Positions 35,751 through 42,937 of a stretch of DNA of 64,000 bases are shown here, piece by piece (position 1 is the first letter of the stretch; every line of letters starts with the position of its first letter). The notes beneath the pieces were generated by a model. It was not told the origin of the DNA and searched no databases. It was given only the letters and a program-made list of their open reading frames with translations. The DNA comes from Actinospineispora eucalypti (GTDB taxonomy: Bacteria; Actinomycetota; Actinomycetes; Mycobacteriales; Pseudonocardiaceae): contig JACHMT010000005.1 in assembly GCA_014208095.1 (NCBI GenBank), forward strand, positions 930,001 through 994,000, written 5' to 3'. The position numbers and the translations under genes are program-made.

Positions 35751-37157
35751 TTGCGTACTTGGCTCGCCGCACTGCTCGCCGTGGTGATGGCCGCGTCCGC
35801 GGCCGGCTGCTCGCGTTCCCGCCCGGCGGTCCCGGTCCTCGAGAGCCTTGCGCCGTGTGACGCCGAGGCGCTCGGCGAGATCCCGCCACCGGCCGGGGTC
35901 AGCTTCCGGTGCGGCACGCTGAACGTGCCGCTCGACCACGGACTCCTGCCCGGCCCGCGCAACAACGACGACCTGGACCTGGACGTCGCCGTGGCCGACA
36001 ACCCGTCGGCGCCGCGCGGCGTGCTCGTCTGGCTGGTCGGTGGGCCGGGCTCGCCCGGGGTCCGGCTGGCCGGGGAGATCGCCTCCCAGTTCGACCCGGC
36101 GGTCATGCGGGACTACCGGCTGGTCATGTTCAGCTCGCGGGGCACCGGCTCGAACGCGTTGGACTGCGGTGACCTGCAGGCCGAGATGGGCGGCTCCGAC
36201 CTGGCCGTGCCGTCCGCCGAAGCGGTGCGCGACTGCGCCGAGGGGATCGGCCCGGAGCGCCGCTTCCACAGCACCCTGGACACCGTCGCCGACCTGGACG
36301 ACCTGCGCCAGGCGCTGGGCGCGCCGAAGCTCACCCTGGCCGGTGCCTCCTACGGCACCCTGGTCGCCGCCCGCTACGCGATCACCCATCCGGACCGGGT
36401 GGAGCGCCTGGTGCTGGACTCGGTGGTGCCGCACGACGGGGTGGACCCGCTCAACATCGCCGTGTTCAACCGGGCGGCCGAGGTGCTCCGCGCGGTGTGC
36501 GCCCCGGCCGGCTGTGCCACCGACCCGGCCCAGGACCTGGCCGACCAGATCCGCGCCCGGCGCAACGGCCCCGCACTGCTCGACCTGCTCAGCGACCGCA
36601 CCCACGGCAAGCCCGAGCTCGCCGACCTGCCGGCGGCGCTGCGCGACGCGAACCGGGGCAACCCCGGCGCACTGGACGCCATGCTTGCCGGCCTGCGCAA
36701 AGGCTCGCCGCCGCCGGAGGAGGAGTTCAGCGCGGGGTTGCACACCGCCACCGGCTGCCAGGACATGTCCGCGCCGTGGCCCGGGCCGAACGCGCCGGTC
36801 GCCGGACGGGAGCAGGCGGCGCGCGCGGCCCTCGCGGCGCTGCCCGACCGGGTGTTCTTCCCGTTCGACCGGGACGCCGCCCTCGGGAACGGCGCCCTGG
36901 TCAGCTGCCTGTACTGGCCGGAGACCCCGACGCCGCCGTTCCCCACCGGCCGTGACCTGCCACCCGTGCCGACCCTGTTGCTCGCCGGCGAGCTGGACCT
37001 GGTCACTCCGCTCGGCTGGACGCAGGCGGAGGCCGCACGCGCCCCGAAGGGCCGGCTGGTACTGGTACCCGGCGCCGGCCACATCACCCAGGACCGCGCC
37101 AACGGCACGGTGGGACGGGATGCGGTGACCGCGTTCCTCACCGCGCCCACCCCCTGA
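35751..37157 (+). CDS. Secreted lipoprotein alpha/beta hydrolase (tripeptidyl aminopeptidase family S33)
   Basis: A 468-aa exported hydrolase. TTG start at 35751 is followed by a hydrophobic signal peptide with lipobox SAAGC, so it is likely a lipoprotein. VGGPGSPG, SSRGTGSNAL, then LAGASYGTLVAARYA with the nucleophile Ser near 201, and LLLAGELDLVTPL with GAGHI at the C-terminus fit the tripeptidyl aminopeptidase/S33 family with its TAP C-terminal domain. Many such proteins release short peptides from proteins. No operon partner; upstream gap 33 bp from the dienelactone hydrolase. Confidence 0.85.
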   Translation: MRTWLAALLAVVMAASAAGCSRSRPAVPVLESLAPCDAEALGEIPPPAGVSFRCGTLNVPLDHGLLPGPRNNDDLDLDVAVADNPSAPRGVLVWLVGGPGSPGVRLAGEIASQFDPAVMRDYRLVMFSSRGTGSNALDCGDLQAEMGGSDLAVPSAEAVRDCAEGIGPERRFHSTLDTVADLDDLRQALGAPKLTLAGASYGTLVAARYAITHPDRVERLVLDSVVPHDGVDPLNIAVFNRAAEVLRAVCAPAGCATDPAQDLADQIRARRNGPALLDLLSDRTHGKPELADLPAALRDANRGNPGALDAMLAGLRKGSPPPEEEFSAGLHTATGCQDMSAPWPGPNAPVAGREQAARAALAALPDRVFFPFDRDAALGNGALVSCLYWPETPTPPFPTGRDLPPVPTLLLAGELDLVTPLGWTQAEAARAPKGRLVLVPGAGHITQDRANGTVGRDAVTAFLTAPTP

Positions 37158-37249
37158 CCGGGGACCGCGCGGGCGTGCCCGGTGTCGCGCCGCTTGTGTA
37201 GGGACGCTACGGTGTAGCCCCCTCCACGAACGCTCCCCAAGGGGGTCCG

Positions 37250-37390
37250 ATGTTCGATGAGCTCAGGGCCCGGTGGCGGGCACTGCTGAACCCGCTGCAA
37301 CGAGACGACATCGGCTGGCCCCTGGACTCGGTCGACATCGAACGGGACGTCGACGAGCCGGAGCCGGTGCAGCCGCGAGCGTTCCGCTGA
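37250..37390 (+). CDS. Small acidic ORF, 46 aa (uncertain)
   Basis: A 46-codon frame with ATG at 37250 preceded by AAGGGGG seven bases upstream. The product MFDELRARWRALLNPLQRDD continues into an acidic tail with VDEPEPVQPRAF. Its last codons and TGA stop lie inside one of the dispersed hairpin repeats. I know no family. It may be a real small protein or a fortuitous frame; the strong ribosome-binding site and mixed charge favour a real gene. Confidence 0.4.
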   Translation: MFDELRARWRALLNPLQRDDIGWPLDSVDIERDVDEPEPVQPRAFR

Positions 37391-37429
37391 ACGCCGCCGG
37401 TCGGTTCCGCCGAGCGTTCCGCTGAACGC
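37379..37429. repeat. Two dispersed hairpin cores 35 bp apart
   Basis: GCGTTCCGCTGAACGC occurs at 37379-37394 and 37414-37429. These are complements of the core seen at 11.6 kb. A third, degenerate copy (GTTCAGCGG) lies at 37532 inside the hydrolase gene. Confidence 0.85.
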
Positions 37430-37450
37430 CCGGGTACACATTCGGGCAGC

Positions 37451-38275
37451 TCAGCCGAGCCGCACCAGCTCCTGGCCACCTGTACCGACCAGTGCGCGGA
37501 GCAGCGGTCCGGCGAGCCGGTCGTGCTGGGCGTTCAGCGGCGTTCCGGTGGCGAGGTCCCTTCGGTACCGGGCGCGCGCGTCGGCGTCGGGATAGGGGAG
37601 CGCGGACATCGCCGCGACCACCAGGGTCTCCGCGTGGCCGCCCGCCTCGAGTTCGGCGATGGCCACCACGTGGGTGCGCAACCAGGCCTCGTCGGTGTGC
37701 CCGAACCAGCCGGCCTTCACCGCGACCCTGGCCGGGTCGACTCCGGCCGCCTCGGCCATCGCGGCCGGCGCGCCCATGGCCTGGTCGGTGGGCACGGCCC
37801 GCATCCAGTCGAGCACGGTGGCGGCCGCCGGGTCGCCCGGCGCGGCGGCCGCCAGTGCGCCGTAGGCGGTGACCACCTCGGCCGAGGTGACCTCCACACC
37901 GCCGAACCAGCGGGGGTCGGAACCGGCCGGCCGCCAGTGCACGCCGGTCGCTTCGGCCAGCCAGTCCAGGATGCGCGGGGGAGGCCCACCGAGCCAGATC
38001 CGGTTGGTCGCGGCGTTGTCGGACAGGGTGACGGCGCTTTCCCCGTCGACCGCCCAGCGCGCCGGGTCACGTCGGTAGGCGTCGGCGGCGTGCCCGGCCG
38101 CCCACACGAACAGTGGCTTGAGCAGCGAGGCGCACCGCAGCCGGTGCGCGCCCACCCGCGCGCCCGAGGAGCGCAGCGGCGGCCCGCCGTACTGCGGCGT
38201 ACCGAAGGCCTCCGCACTCACCTGCGCCGACGCGCCGGCCGGCAGGCCCCGCAGCGCATCGCTCGGCCCGGTCAC
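37451..38275 (-). CDS. Class A beta-lactamase-like serine hydrolase
   Basis: A 274-aa penicilloyl serine hydrolase. Motifs in order: ASLLKPL (SxxK, Ser50-Lys53), SDNAATN (SDN near 85) and VKAGWFG (KAG in place of KTG, near 190). No signal peptide is obvious, so it may be cytoplasmic or use a non-standard export route. The 4-bp overlap with the upstream permease at 38272 means the pair are co-translated. With an N-acyl-D-amino-acid permease paralogue beside it, a cell-wall-derived peptide substrate is likely, but a true beta-lactamase function is not shown. Confidence 0.75.
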   Translation of the reverse strand: MTGPSDALRGLPAGASAQVSAEAFGTPQYGGPPLRSSGARVGAHRLRCASLLKPLFVWAAGHAADAYRRDPARWAVDGESAVTLSDNAATNRIWLGGPPPRILDWLAEATGVHWRPAGSDPRWFGGVEVTSAEVVTAYGALAAAAPGDPAAATVLDWMRAVPTDQAMGAPAAMAEAAGVDPARVAVKAGWFGHTDEAWLRTHVVAIAELEAGGHAETLVVAAMSALPYPDADARARYRRDLATGTPLNAQHDRLAGPLLRALVGTGGQELVRLG

Positions 38276-39690
38276 GTGTACACCGCGAGCAGGATCGCGT
38301 AGAGGACCAGCACCGGCACCAGCACCAGGTACGAGGTGAGCAGCTGCCAGCGCAGCGAGCGCGACTCGGCCAGGCCCATCTGGCCGATCATGTCGGGGTT
38401 GGGGAACGGCCCGAGCCCGTCGGTCTGCGCGGTGGACAGCAGGACCACGGTCCAGGCCGCCGGCGGTATGCCGAGCGTCGCCGCGAGCGGGCCGAACACC
38501 TGGTTCACCAGTACGACCTGCGCGGCGGCCGCGCCCGCGATCCCCAGCCAGCCGATCACGGCGACCACCACGCAGAACAGGTACGGGGCGAGGGTGGACA
38601 GCTGGAACAGTTCGGCCACCCCGTCGTACACCCCGAGGCCGTCGATCAGCGTGAACAGCACCGCGAGCAGGAAGAACAGGAAGAAGATGCCGAGCAGGCG
38701 GCTGGCTCCGGCATAGACGGCGGCGAGCAGCTCACCCACCGGGAGTCGGGCGGCGGCGCCGGTGGCCACGACCAGGATGATCAGCGCGATGGGCACGAAG
38801 GTGGCGCCCGCCTTGGTCAGCCCGCTGTACACCACCAACACGGCGAACGTGGCCAGGAACGCGGCCGCCGCGCGGCCGGAGCCGTCGGGCGGGCGCACCG
38901 TGTCGAAGTCCACCGCCCGCTCCGGCGGGTAGGCGTGTGTCTCGGCGGTGCGGCGCTGGTTCCACCGGGCGGCGAAGAAGCCGACGCCGAACATGACGGC
39001 CGCGGTCGGCCCGCCCGCCGTGAGCACGTAGTCCAGCCAGCTCACCTTGGCGGCGCCGTAGATGCTCGCGGTGATCGGCGCGAACGGGCTGAGGGTCAGT
39101 CCTGCCAGGCCGCTGAAGAAGAACATCGCGGCGGTGGCCGGCGCGGAGAACCCCAAGGCGGCGAGCAGCGGGATGACGATCGGGGCCACGATGGCCACCG
39201 AGCCGGCGAGCGTGCCCAACGCGGTGGCCAGCAGCGTGCACGCCAGCATCACGCCCAGCTGCGCGCGGGTCGGCGTGCGGACGCCCACCCGGCGCACCAC
39301 GTTCACCACCAGGTAGTCGGCCACGCCGGTGCGTTTGAGTACCTCGCCGAGCCCCGCCCCGAGCAGAATGATCACCCCGAGCAGCGCGATCAGCGTGCCC
39401 ATCGACTTCATCACCACGGGGCCCATTGCGGCGGGCGTGAGGTGGGCCAGTACCGCCGCCGTGACCACCGCGCCCAGCGTGGCGAGCACGATGTCCACGC
39501 CGAGCAGCGCGAGCCCGGCGTAGACCACGATCGGGATCAGCCCCCAGAGGCCCGGTCTCGCGGTGTCGACGGCCACCGCCACGCTGGCGACCAGCGCGGC
39601 GGCGTACAGCGTGCCGGCCAGCCATCGTTGCCGGCGGGACATGTCCAGGGTGTAGATGTTGCGCGCTTCGGCGGCCTGCTCGGTCGACAC
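38272..39690 (-). CDS. GntP/NhaC-like ion-coupled permease, paralogue 2
   Basis: A 472-aa polytopic membrane protein paralogous to the gene at 13698, sharing LLGAGLGEVLKRTGVADYLV, TLAGSVAIVAPIVIPLL and GPFPNPDMIGQMGLAESRSL. About 12 membrane segments. It overlaps the downstream serine hydrolase by four bases, as paralogue 1 is paired with D-aminoacylase, so each copy is coupled to a hydrolase of D-amino-acid or peptide type. Substrate unknown. Confidence 0.75.
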   Translation of the reverse strand: MSTEQAAEARNIYTLDMSRRQRWLAGTLYAAALVASVAVAVDTARPGLWGLIPIVVYAGLALLGVDIVLATLGAVVTAAVLAHLTPAAMGPVVMKSMGTLIALLGVIILLGAGLGEVLKRTGVADYLVVNVVRRVGVRTPTRAQLGVMLACTLLATALGTLAGSVAIVAPIVIPLLAALGFSAPATAAMFFFSGLAGLTLSPFAPITASIYGAAKVSWLDYVLTAGGPTAAVMFGVGFFAARWNQRRTAETHAYPPERAVDFDTVRPPDGSGRAAAAFLATFAVLVVYSGLTKAGATFVPIALIILVVATGAAARLPVGELLAAVYAGASRLLGIFFLFFLLAVLFTLIDGLGVYDGVAELFQLSTLAPYLFCVVVAVIGWLGIAGAAAAQVVLVNQVFGPLAATLGIPPAAWTVVLLSTAQTDGLGPFPNPDMIGQMGLAESRSLRWQLLTSYLVLVPVLVLYAILLAVYT

Positions 39691-39744
39691 GGGTCCCCTC
39701 CCAGTGGCTCCTCCTGGATCTTCACACCGGTCCGGGCAAGGGCG

Positions 39745-40683
39745 CTACCGCGAGGAACTCCCCGGCAGCGCGCGCAGGTCCGCCAGCGGACCCAGGTGGC
39801 GGAGCTTGTCCGGGTTGATCACCGAGCGCACCGCCTGCACCCGGCCGTCCGCGATGTCCAGGGCGAGCACGTTGATCAGCTGCCCGTTCGCGTTGCGCAC
39901 CAGCGCTCCGGCCTGGCCGTTGACCTCGCGCGGCTCGATGACCAGGCCGAAGTTGCGAATCGTGCGGCCGAGGTTGCCGAGCAGCTTGGCCACCTTCGAC
40001 GCCCCGGCGATCGGCACGCTCCACTGCGGGGCCTTGCCGCCGCCGTCCCCGTAGACGACCACGTCGGCGGCCAGCAGCTCCACCAGCTCGTCCACCTCGC
40101 CCTCCGCGACCGCGGCGAAGAACCGGGACGCCAGCTGCTCGCGTTCGGCGCGTTCGGCCTCGAACCGGGGTTTGCCCTCGGCCAGGTGGCGGCGGGCCCG
40201 GGTGGCCAGCTGCCGGCAGTTCGCCTCGCTCTTGCCGACGATCGCCGCGATCTCGCCGTACTCGTAGTCGAACACGTCGCGCAGCAGGAACACCGCCCGT
40301 TCCACCGGACTCAACCGCTCCAGCACCAGCAGGAACGCCATGGACAGCGAGTCGGCCAGCTCGGCGTGCTCGGCCGGGTCCGCCGCGCTCTCGTCGGCCC
40401 AGGCGCCGACCCCGCCGTCGGTGAGCAGCGGCTCCGGCAGCCACTGGCCGACGTAGGACTCGCGGCGCACCCGGGCGGAGCGCAGCTGGTCGATGGCCAG
40501 CCGGGTCACGGTGGCGGAGAGGTAGGCCTTCAGGTCGTCGATCCGAGTCCCCGCGGTGACCGCCCGCTGGTGCCGCACGAACGCCTCCTGCACCAGGTCC
40601 TCGGCGTCACCGACCGAGCCCAGCATCCGGTACGCGATGGAGAACAGCAGCGGGCGCAGCGTCTCGGTGGTCTCCTCCGGCAT
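39745..40683 (-). CDS. ECF41-family RNA polymerase sigma factor (SigJ type)
   Basis: A 312-aa extracytoplasmic-function sigma factor. Region 2 (LLFSIAYRMLGSVGDAEDLV), a region 4 helix-turn-helix (YGEIAAIVGKSEANCRQLAT) and a C-terminal SnoaL-like domain make it an ECF41 member. The ECF41 marks WLPEPL (near 80), DGGGK (near 213) and NPDKL (near 293) are all present; these residues control its activity. Typical ECF41 genes sit beside a COE-type redox gene, but here neighbours are a permease and a GntR gene, so the partner is elsewhere or absent. ATG at 40683. Confidence 0.92.
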   Translation of the reverse strand: MPEETTETLRPLLFSIAYRMLGSVGDAEDLVQEAFVRHQRAVTAGTRIDDLKAYLSATVTRLAIDQLRSARVRRESYVGQWLPEPLLTDGGVGAWADESAADPAEHAELADSLSMAFLLVLERLSPVERAVFLLRDVFDYEYGEIAAIVGKSEANCRQLATRARRHLAEGKPRFEAERAEREQLASRFFAAVAEGEVDELVELLAADVVVYGDGGGKAPQWSVPIAGASKVAKLLGNLGRTIRNFGLVIEPREVNGQAGALVRNANGQLINVLALDIADGRVQAVRSVINPDKLRHLGPLADLRALPGSSSR

Positions 40684-40703
40684 GGCGTTCCCCCTCCGTC
40701 TGA

Positions 40704-41366
40704 TCAGATCGCCTCGCGCACCGACTGCTCGAACTCGTCCACGTGCCGCACCGCCAGCCGATGGGCACGCTCCGGGTCGCCGGCCAGGATCGCCTCGATC
40801 AGCGGCGACATGTGACCGGTGTGGTCGACCTCGGGCAATCGCTCCAGGAACAGGTACCAGATGCGCAGCGACAGGTTGTAGTAGTGCTCCAGTGTCGCCT
40901 CGAGGTACCGGTTGTGCGCGCACGCGTAGACCGCCCGGTGGATCTCGGTGTCCAGCCGCATGCCGCCCGCCCGGTCCAGCGTTCCGGCCCGATCGCGCAC
41001 GGTTTCCAGCAGCTCGGCCAGCCGTGCCCGGTCGGCGGCGGTGAGTCGCTCCGCCGCCCGCCGGGCGGCGTGCCCCTCCAGCTGCCGGCGGACGTCGGCG
41101 ATCAGCCCGTGGTCGGTGATGTTCACCTCGGTGACGAAGGTGCCGCGTCGTGGGTAGATCAGTACCAGACTCTCCGCCTCGAGCCGTTTCAGCGCGTCCC
41201 GCAGGGGGGTCCGCCCGACGCCCAGCTCGGCCGACAGGCGTTCCTCGTTGATCGGTGTCCCGGGTGGCAGGCGCAACGTGACGATCATGTCGCGCAGCGC
41301 GTCGTAGGCCCGGTCGGCCAGTAGCGGGGTGCGCCCGGGAAATGAGTGGTTGACGCCGCCGGTCAT
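40704..41366 (-). CDS. GntR family regulator, FCD type, of the sox operon
   Basis: A 220-aa GntR regulator with winged helix-turn-helix LPPGTPINEERLSAELGVGR then TPLRDALKRLEAESLVLIYP (about residues 33-75), followed by an FCD-type helical domain with metal-type histidines (LDTEIHRAVYACAHNR, SLRIWY, LAVRHVDE). It is divergent from soxB across 66 bp that contains the palindrome CTGATACATCAG. This location makes it the likely regulator of sarcosine oxidase genes. Confidence 0.9.
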   Translation of the reverse strand: MTGGVNHSFPGRTPLLADRAYDALRDMIVTLRLPPGTPINEERLSAELGVGRTPLRDALKRLEAESLVLIYPRRGTFVTEVNITDHGLIADVRRQLEGHAARRAAERLTAADRARLAELLETVRDRAGTLDRAGGMRLDTEIHRAVYACAHNRYLEATLEHYYNLSLRIWYLFLERLPEVDHTGHMSPLIEAILAGDPERAHRLAVRHVDEFEQSVREAI

Positions 41367-41387
41367 GCTTCCTAGCCTAAACCACAA

Positions 41388-41399
41388 CTGATACATCAG
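41388..41399. promoter_or_regulatory. Palindromic GntR operator upstream of soxB
   Basis: CTGATACATCAG is an inverted repeat (CTGAT-AC-ATCAG) in the 66-bp intergenic region. It lies about 15 bp upstream of TATTAA (41417-41422), a weak -10-like sequence for the sox operon. Similar half-sites are typical of FadR/GntR-FCD regulators. Confidence 0.6.
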
Positions 41400-41432
41400 A
41401 AGTACTGCCAGTGAGATATTAAGCGAGGCCCG

Positions 41433-42659
41433 ATGCCCGGAACGACCCCGACGCTGCCCGAGCAGCCGGACTGGCTGTGGCGCAACCCGGAACCGAAGCG
41501 CTCCTACGACGTGATCGTGGTCGGTGCCGGGGGACACGGCCTGGCCACCGCGTACTACCTGGCCGGCCGGCACGGCCTGACCAACGTGGCGGTGCTGGAG
41601 AAGGGCTGGTTGGCCGGCGGCAACATGGCCCGCAACACCACGATCATCCGGTCCAACTACCTCTGGGATGAGAGCGCGGCCATCTACGAGCACGCGCTCA
41701 AGCTCTGGGAGGGGTTGCCCGACGAGCTGGACTACGACTTCCTGTTCAGCCAGCGGGGCGTGCTGAACCTGGCGCACACCCCGCAGGACGTGCGGGACAG
41801 CATGCGCCGGGTGTACGCCAACCGGCTCAACGGGGTGGACAGCGAGTGGCTGGACCCCAAGGGGGCGGCCAAGGTGTGCGGGATCCTCAGCGTCTCCCCG
41901 GATGCGCGGTACCCGGTGCTCGGCGGCACCTGGCAGCCCCGCGCCGGGATCGCCAAGCACGACCACGTGGCCTGGGCGTTCGCCCGTCGCGCCGACGCGC
42001 TCGGGGTGGACCTGATCCAGGGCTGCGAGGTGACCGGTTTCCTCCGGGACGGCGAGCGCATCACCGGCGTGCGGACCACCCGGGGGCCGATCAACGCCGG
42101 CCGGGTGGGGTTGGCCGCCGCCGGGCACTCCAGCGTGCTGGCCGACCTGGCCGGGTTCCGGCTGCCGGTGCAGAGCCACCCGCTGCAGGCGCTGGTGTCC
42201 GAGCTGCTGGAACCCGTGCACCCCACCGTGGTGATGTCCAACCACGTGCACGTCTACGTCAGCCAGGCGCACAAGGGCGAGCTGGTGATGGGCGCCGGCA
42301 TCGACCCGTACAACTCGTACGCCCAGCGCGGCTCGGTGCACGTCATCGAGCAGCAGATGGCCGCCGCCGTCGAGCTGTTCCCGGTCTTCAGCCGGGCCCG
42401 CATGATCCGGTCCTGGGCGGGCATCGTGGACGTCACGCCGGACGCCTCACCGATCATCGGCCCGACCCCGGCGGAGAACCTGTTCGTCAACTGCGGCTGG
42501 GGCACCGGGGGCTTCAAGGCCACCCCAGCCGCCGGCTGGGTGTTCGCGCACCTGCTCGCGCACGGGTCACCCGAGGCGCTGGCCGCGCCGTTCGGCCTCG
42601 ACCGCTTCACCACCGGCGCACTGATCGACGAGCACGGCGCCGCCGCCGTCGCGCACTGA
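41433..42659 (+). CDS. soxB: Sarcosine oxidase, beta subunit
   Basis: A 408-aa FAD-dependent subunit of heterotetrameric sarcosine oxidase, which turns sarcosine into glycine, H2O2 and a one-carbon unit on tetrahydrofolate. The dinucleotide fold VVGAGGHGLATAYYLAGR (near 29-46) and the KGWLAGGNMARNTTIIRSNY stretch (near 52-72) are diagnostic for SoxB. First gene of the soxBDAG operon; ATG 41433 follows GCGAGG. The delta gene begins 11 bp downstream. Confidence 0.95.
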   Translation: MPGTTPTLPEQPDWLWRNPEPKRSYDVIVVGAGGHGLATAYYLAGRHGLTNVAVLEKGWLAGGNMARNTTIIRSNYLWDESAAIYEHALKLWEGLPDELDYDFLFSQRGVLNLAHTPQDVRDSMRRVYANRLNGVDSEWLDPKGAAKVCGILSVSPDARYPVLGGTWQPRAGIAKHDHVAWAFARRADALGVDLIQGCEVTGFLRDGERITGVRTTRGPINAGRVGLAAAGHSSVLADLAGFRLPVQSHPLQALVSELLEPVHPTVVMSNHVHVYVSQAHKGELVMGAGIDPYNSYAQRGSVHVIEQQMAAAVELFPVFSRARMIRSWAGIVDVTPDASPIIGPTPAENLFVNCGWGTGGFKATPAAGWVFAHLLAHGSPEALAAPFGLDRFTTGALIDEHGAAAVAH

Positions 42660-42670
42660 AAGGGCTTCGC

Positions 42671-42937
42671 ATGTTGTTGATCAGCTGTCCGTGGTGCGGG
42701 CCGCGTGAGGAGACCGAGTTCCACTACGGCGGGCAGGCGCACGTGCCGTACCCGGAGGCCCCGTTGGAGACCTCGGACGCGGAGTGGGGCGAGTACCTGT
42801 TCGTGAGGGACAACCCGAAGGGGCCGTTCGCCGAGCGCTGGGTGCACTCGGTCGGCTGCCGCCGCTGGTTCAACGTTCAGCGGAACACCGCGACCGACGA
42901 GGTGCTCGCCATCTACCGGCAGGGTGAGCGGCCGTGA
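42671..42937 (+). CDS. soxD: Sarcosine oxidase, delta subunit
   Basis: An 88-aa zinc-binding subunit. CPWCGPREETEFHYGGQAH near the start and HSVGCRRWFN near residue 58 hold the Cys/His zinc ligands of SoxD. The dispersed 12-mer repeat occurs inside its C-terminal coding region (42875-42886), giving NVQRNT, close to the family's normal sequence. ATG 42671 follows GAAAGGGC. It overlaps the soxA GTG by four bases (GTGA). Confidence 0.92.
   Translation: MLLISCPWCGPREETEFHYGGQAHVPYPEAPLETSDAEWGEYLFVRDNPKGPFAERWVHSVGCRRWFNVQRNTATDEVLAIYRQGERP

Noticed and set aside
37532..37540. A further copy of the dispersed repeat
   Set aside because: Only nine of twelve core bases match, so it is not counted.
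37451..38275. A true beta-lactamase resistance gene
   Set aside because: Core motifs are present, but there is KAG in place of KTG and no clear signal peptide, so resistance is not claimed.
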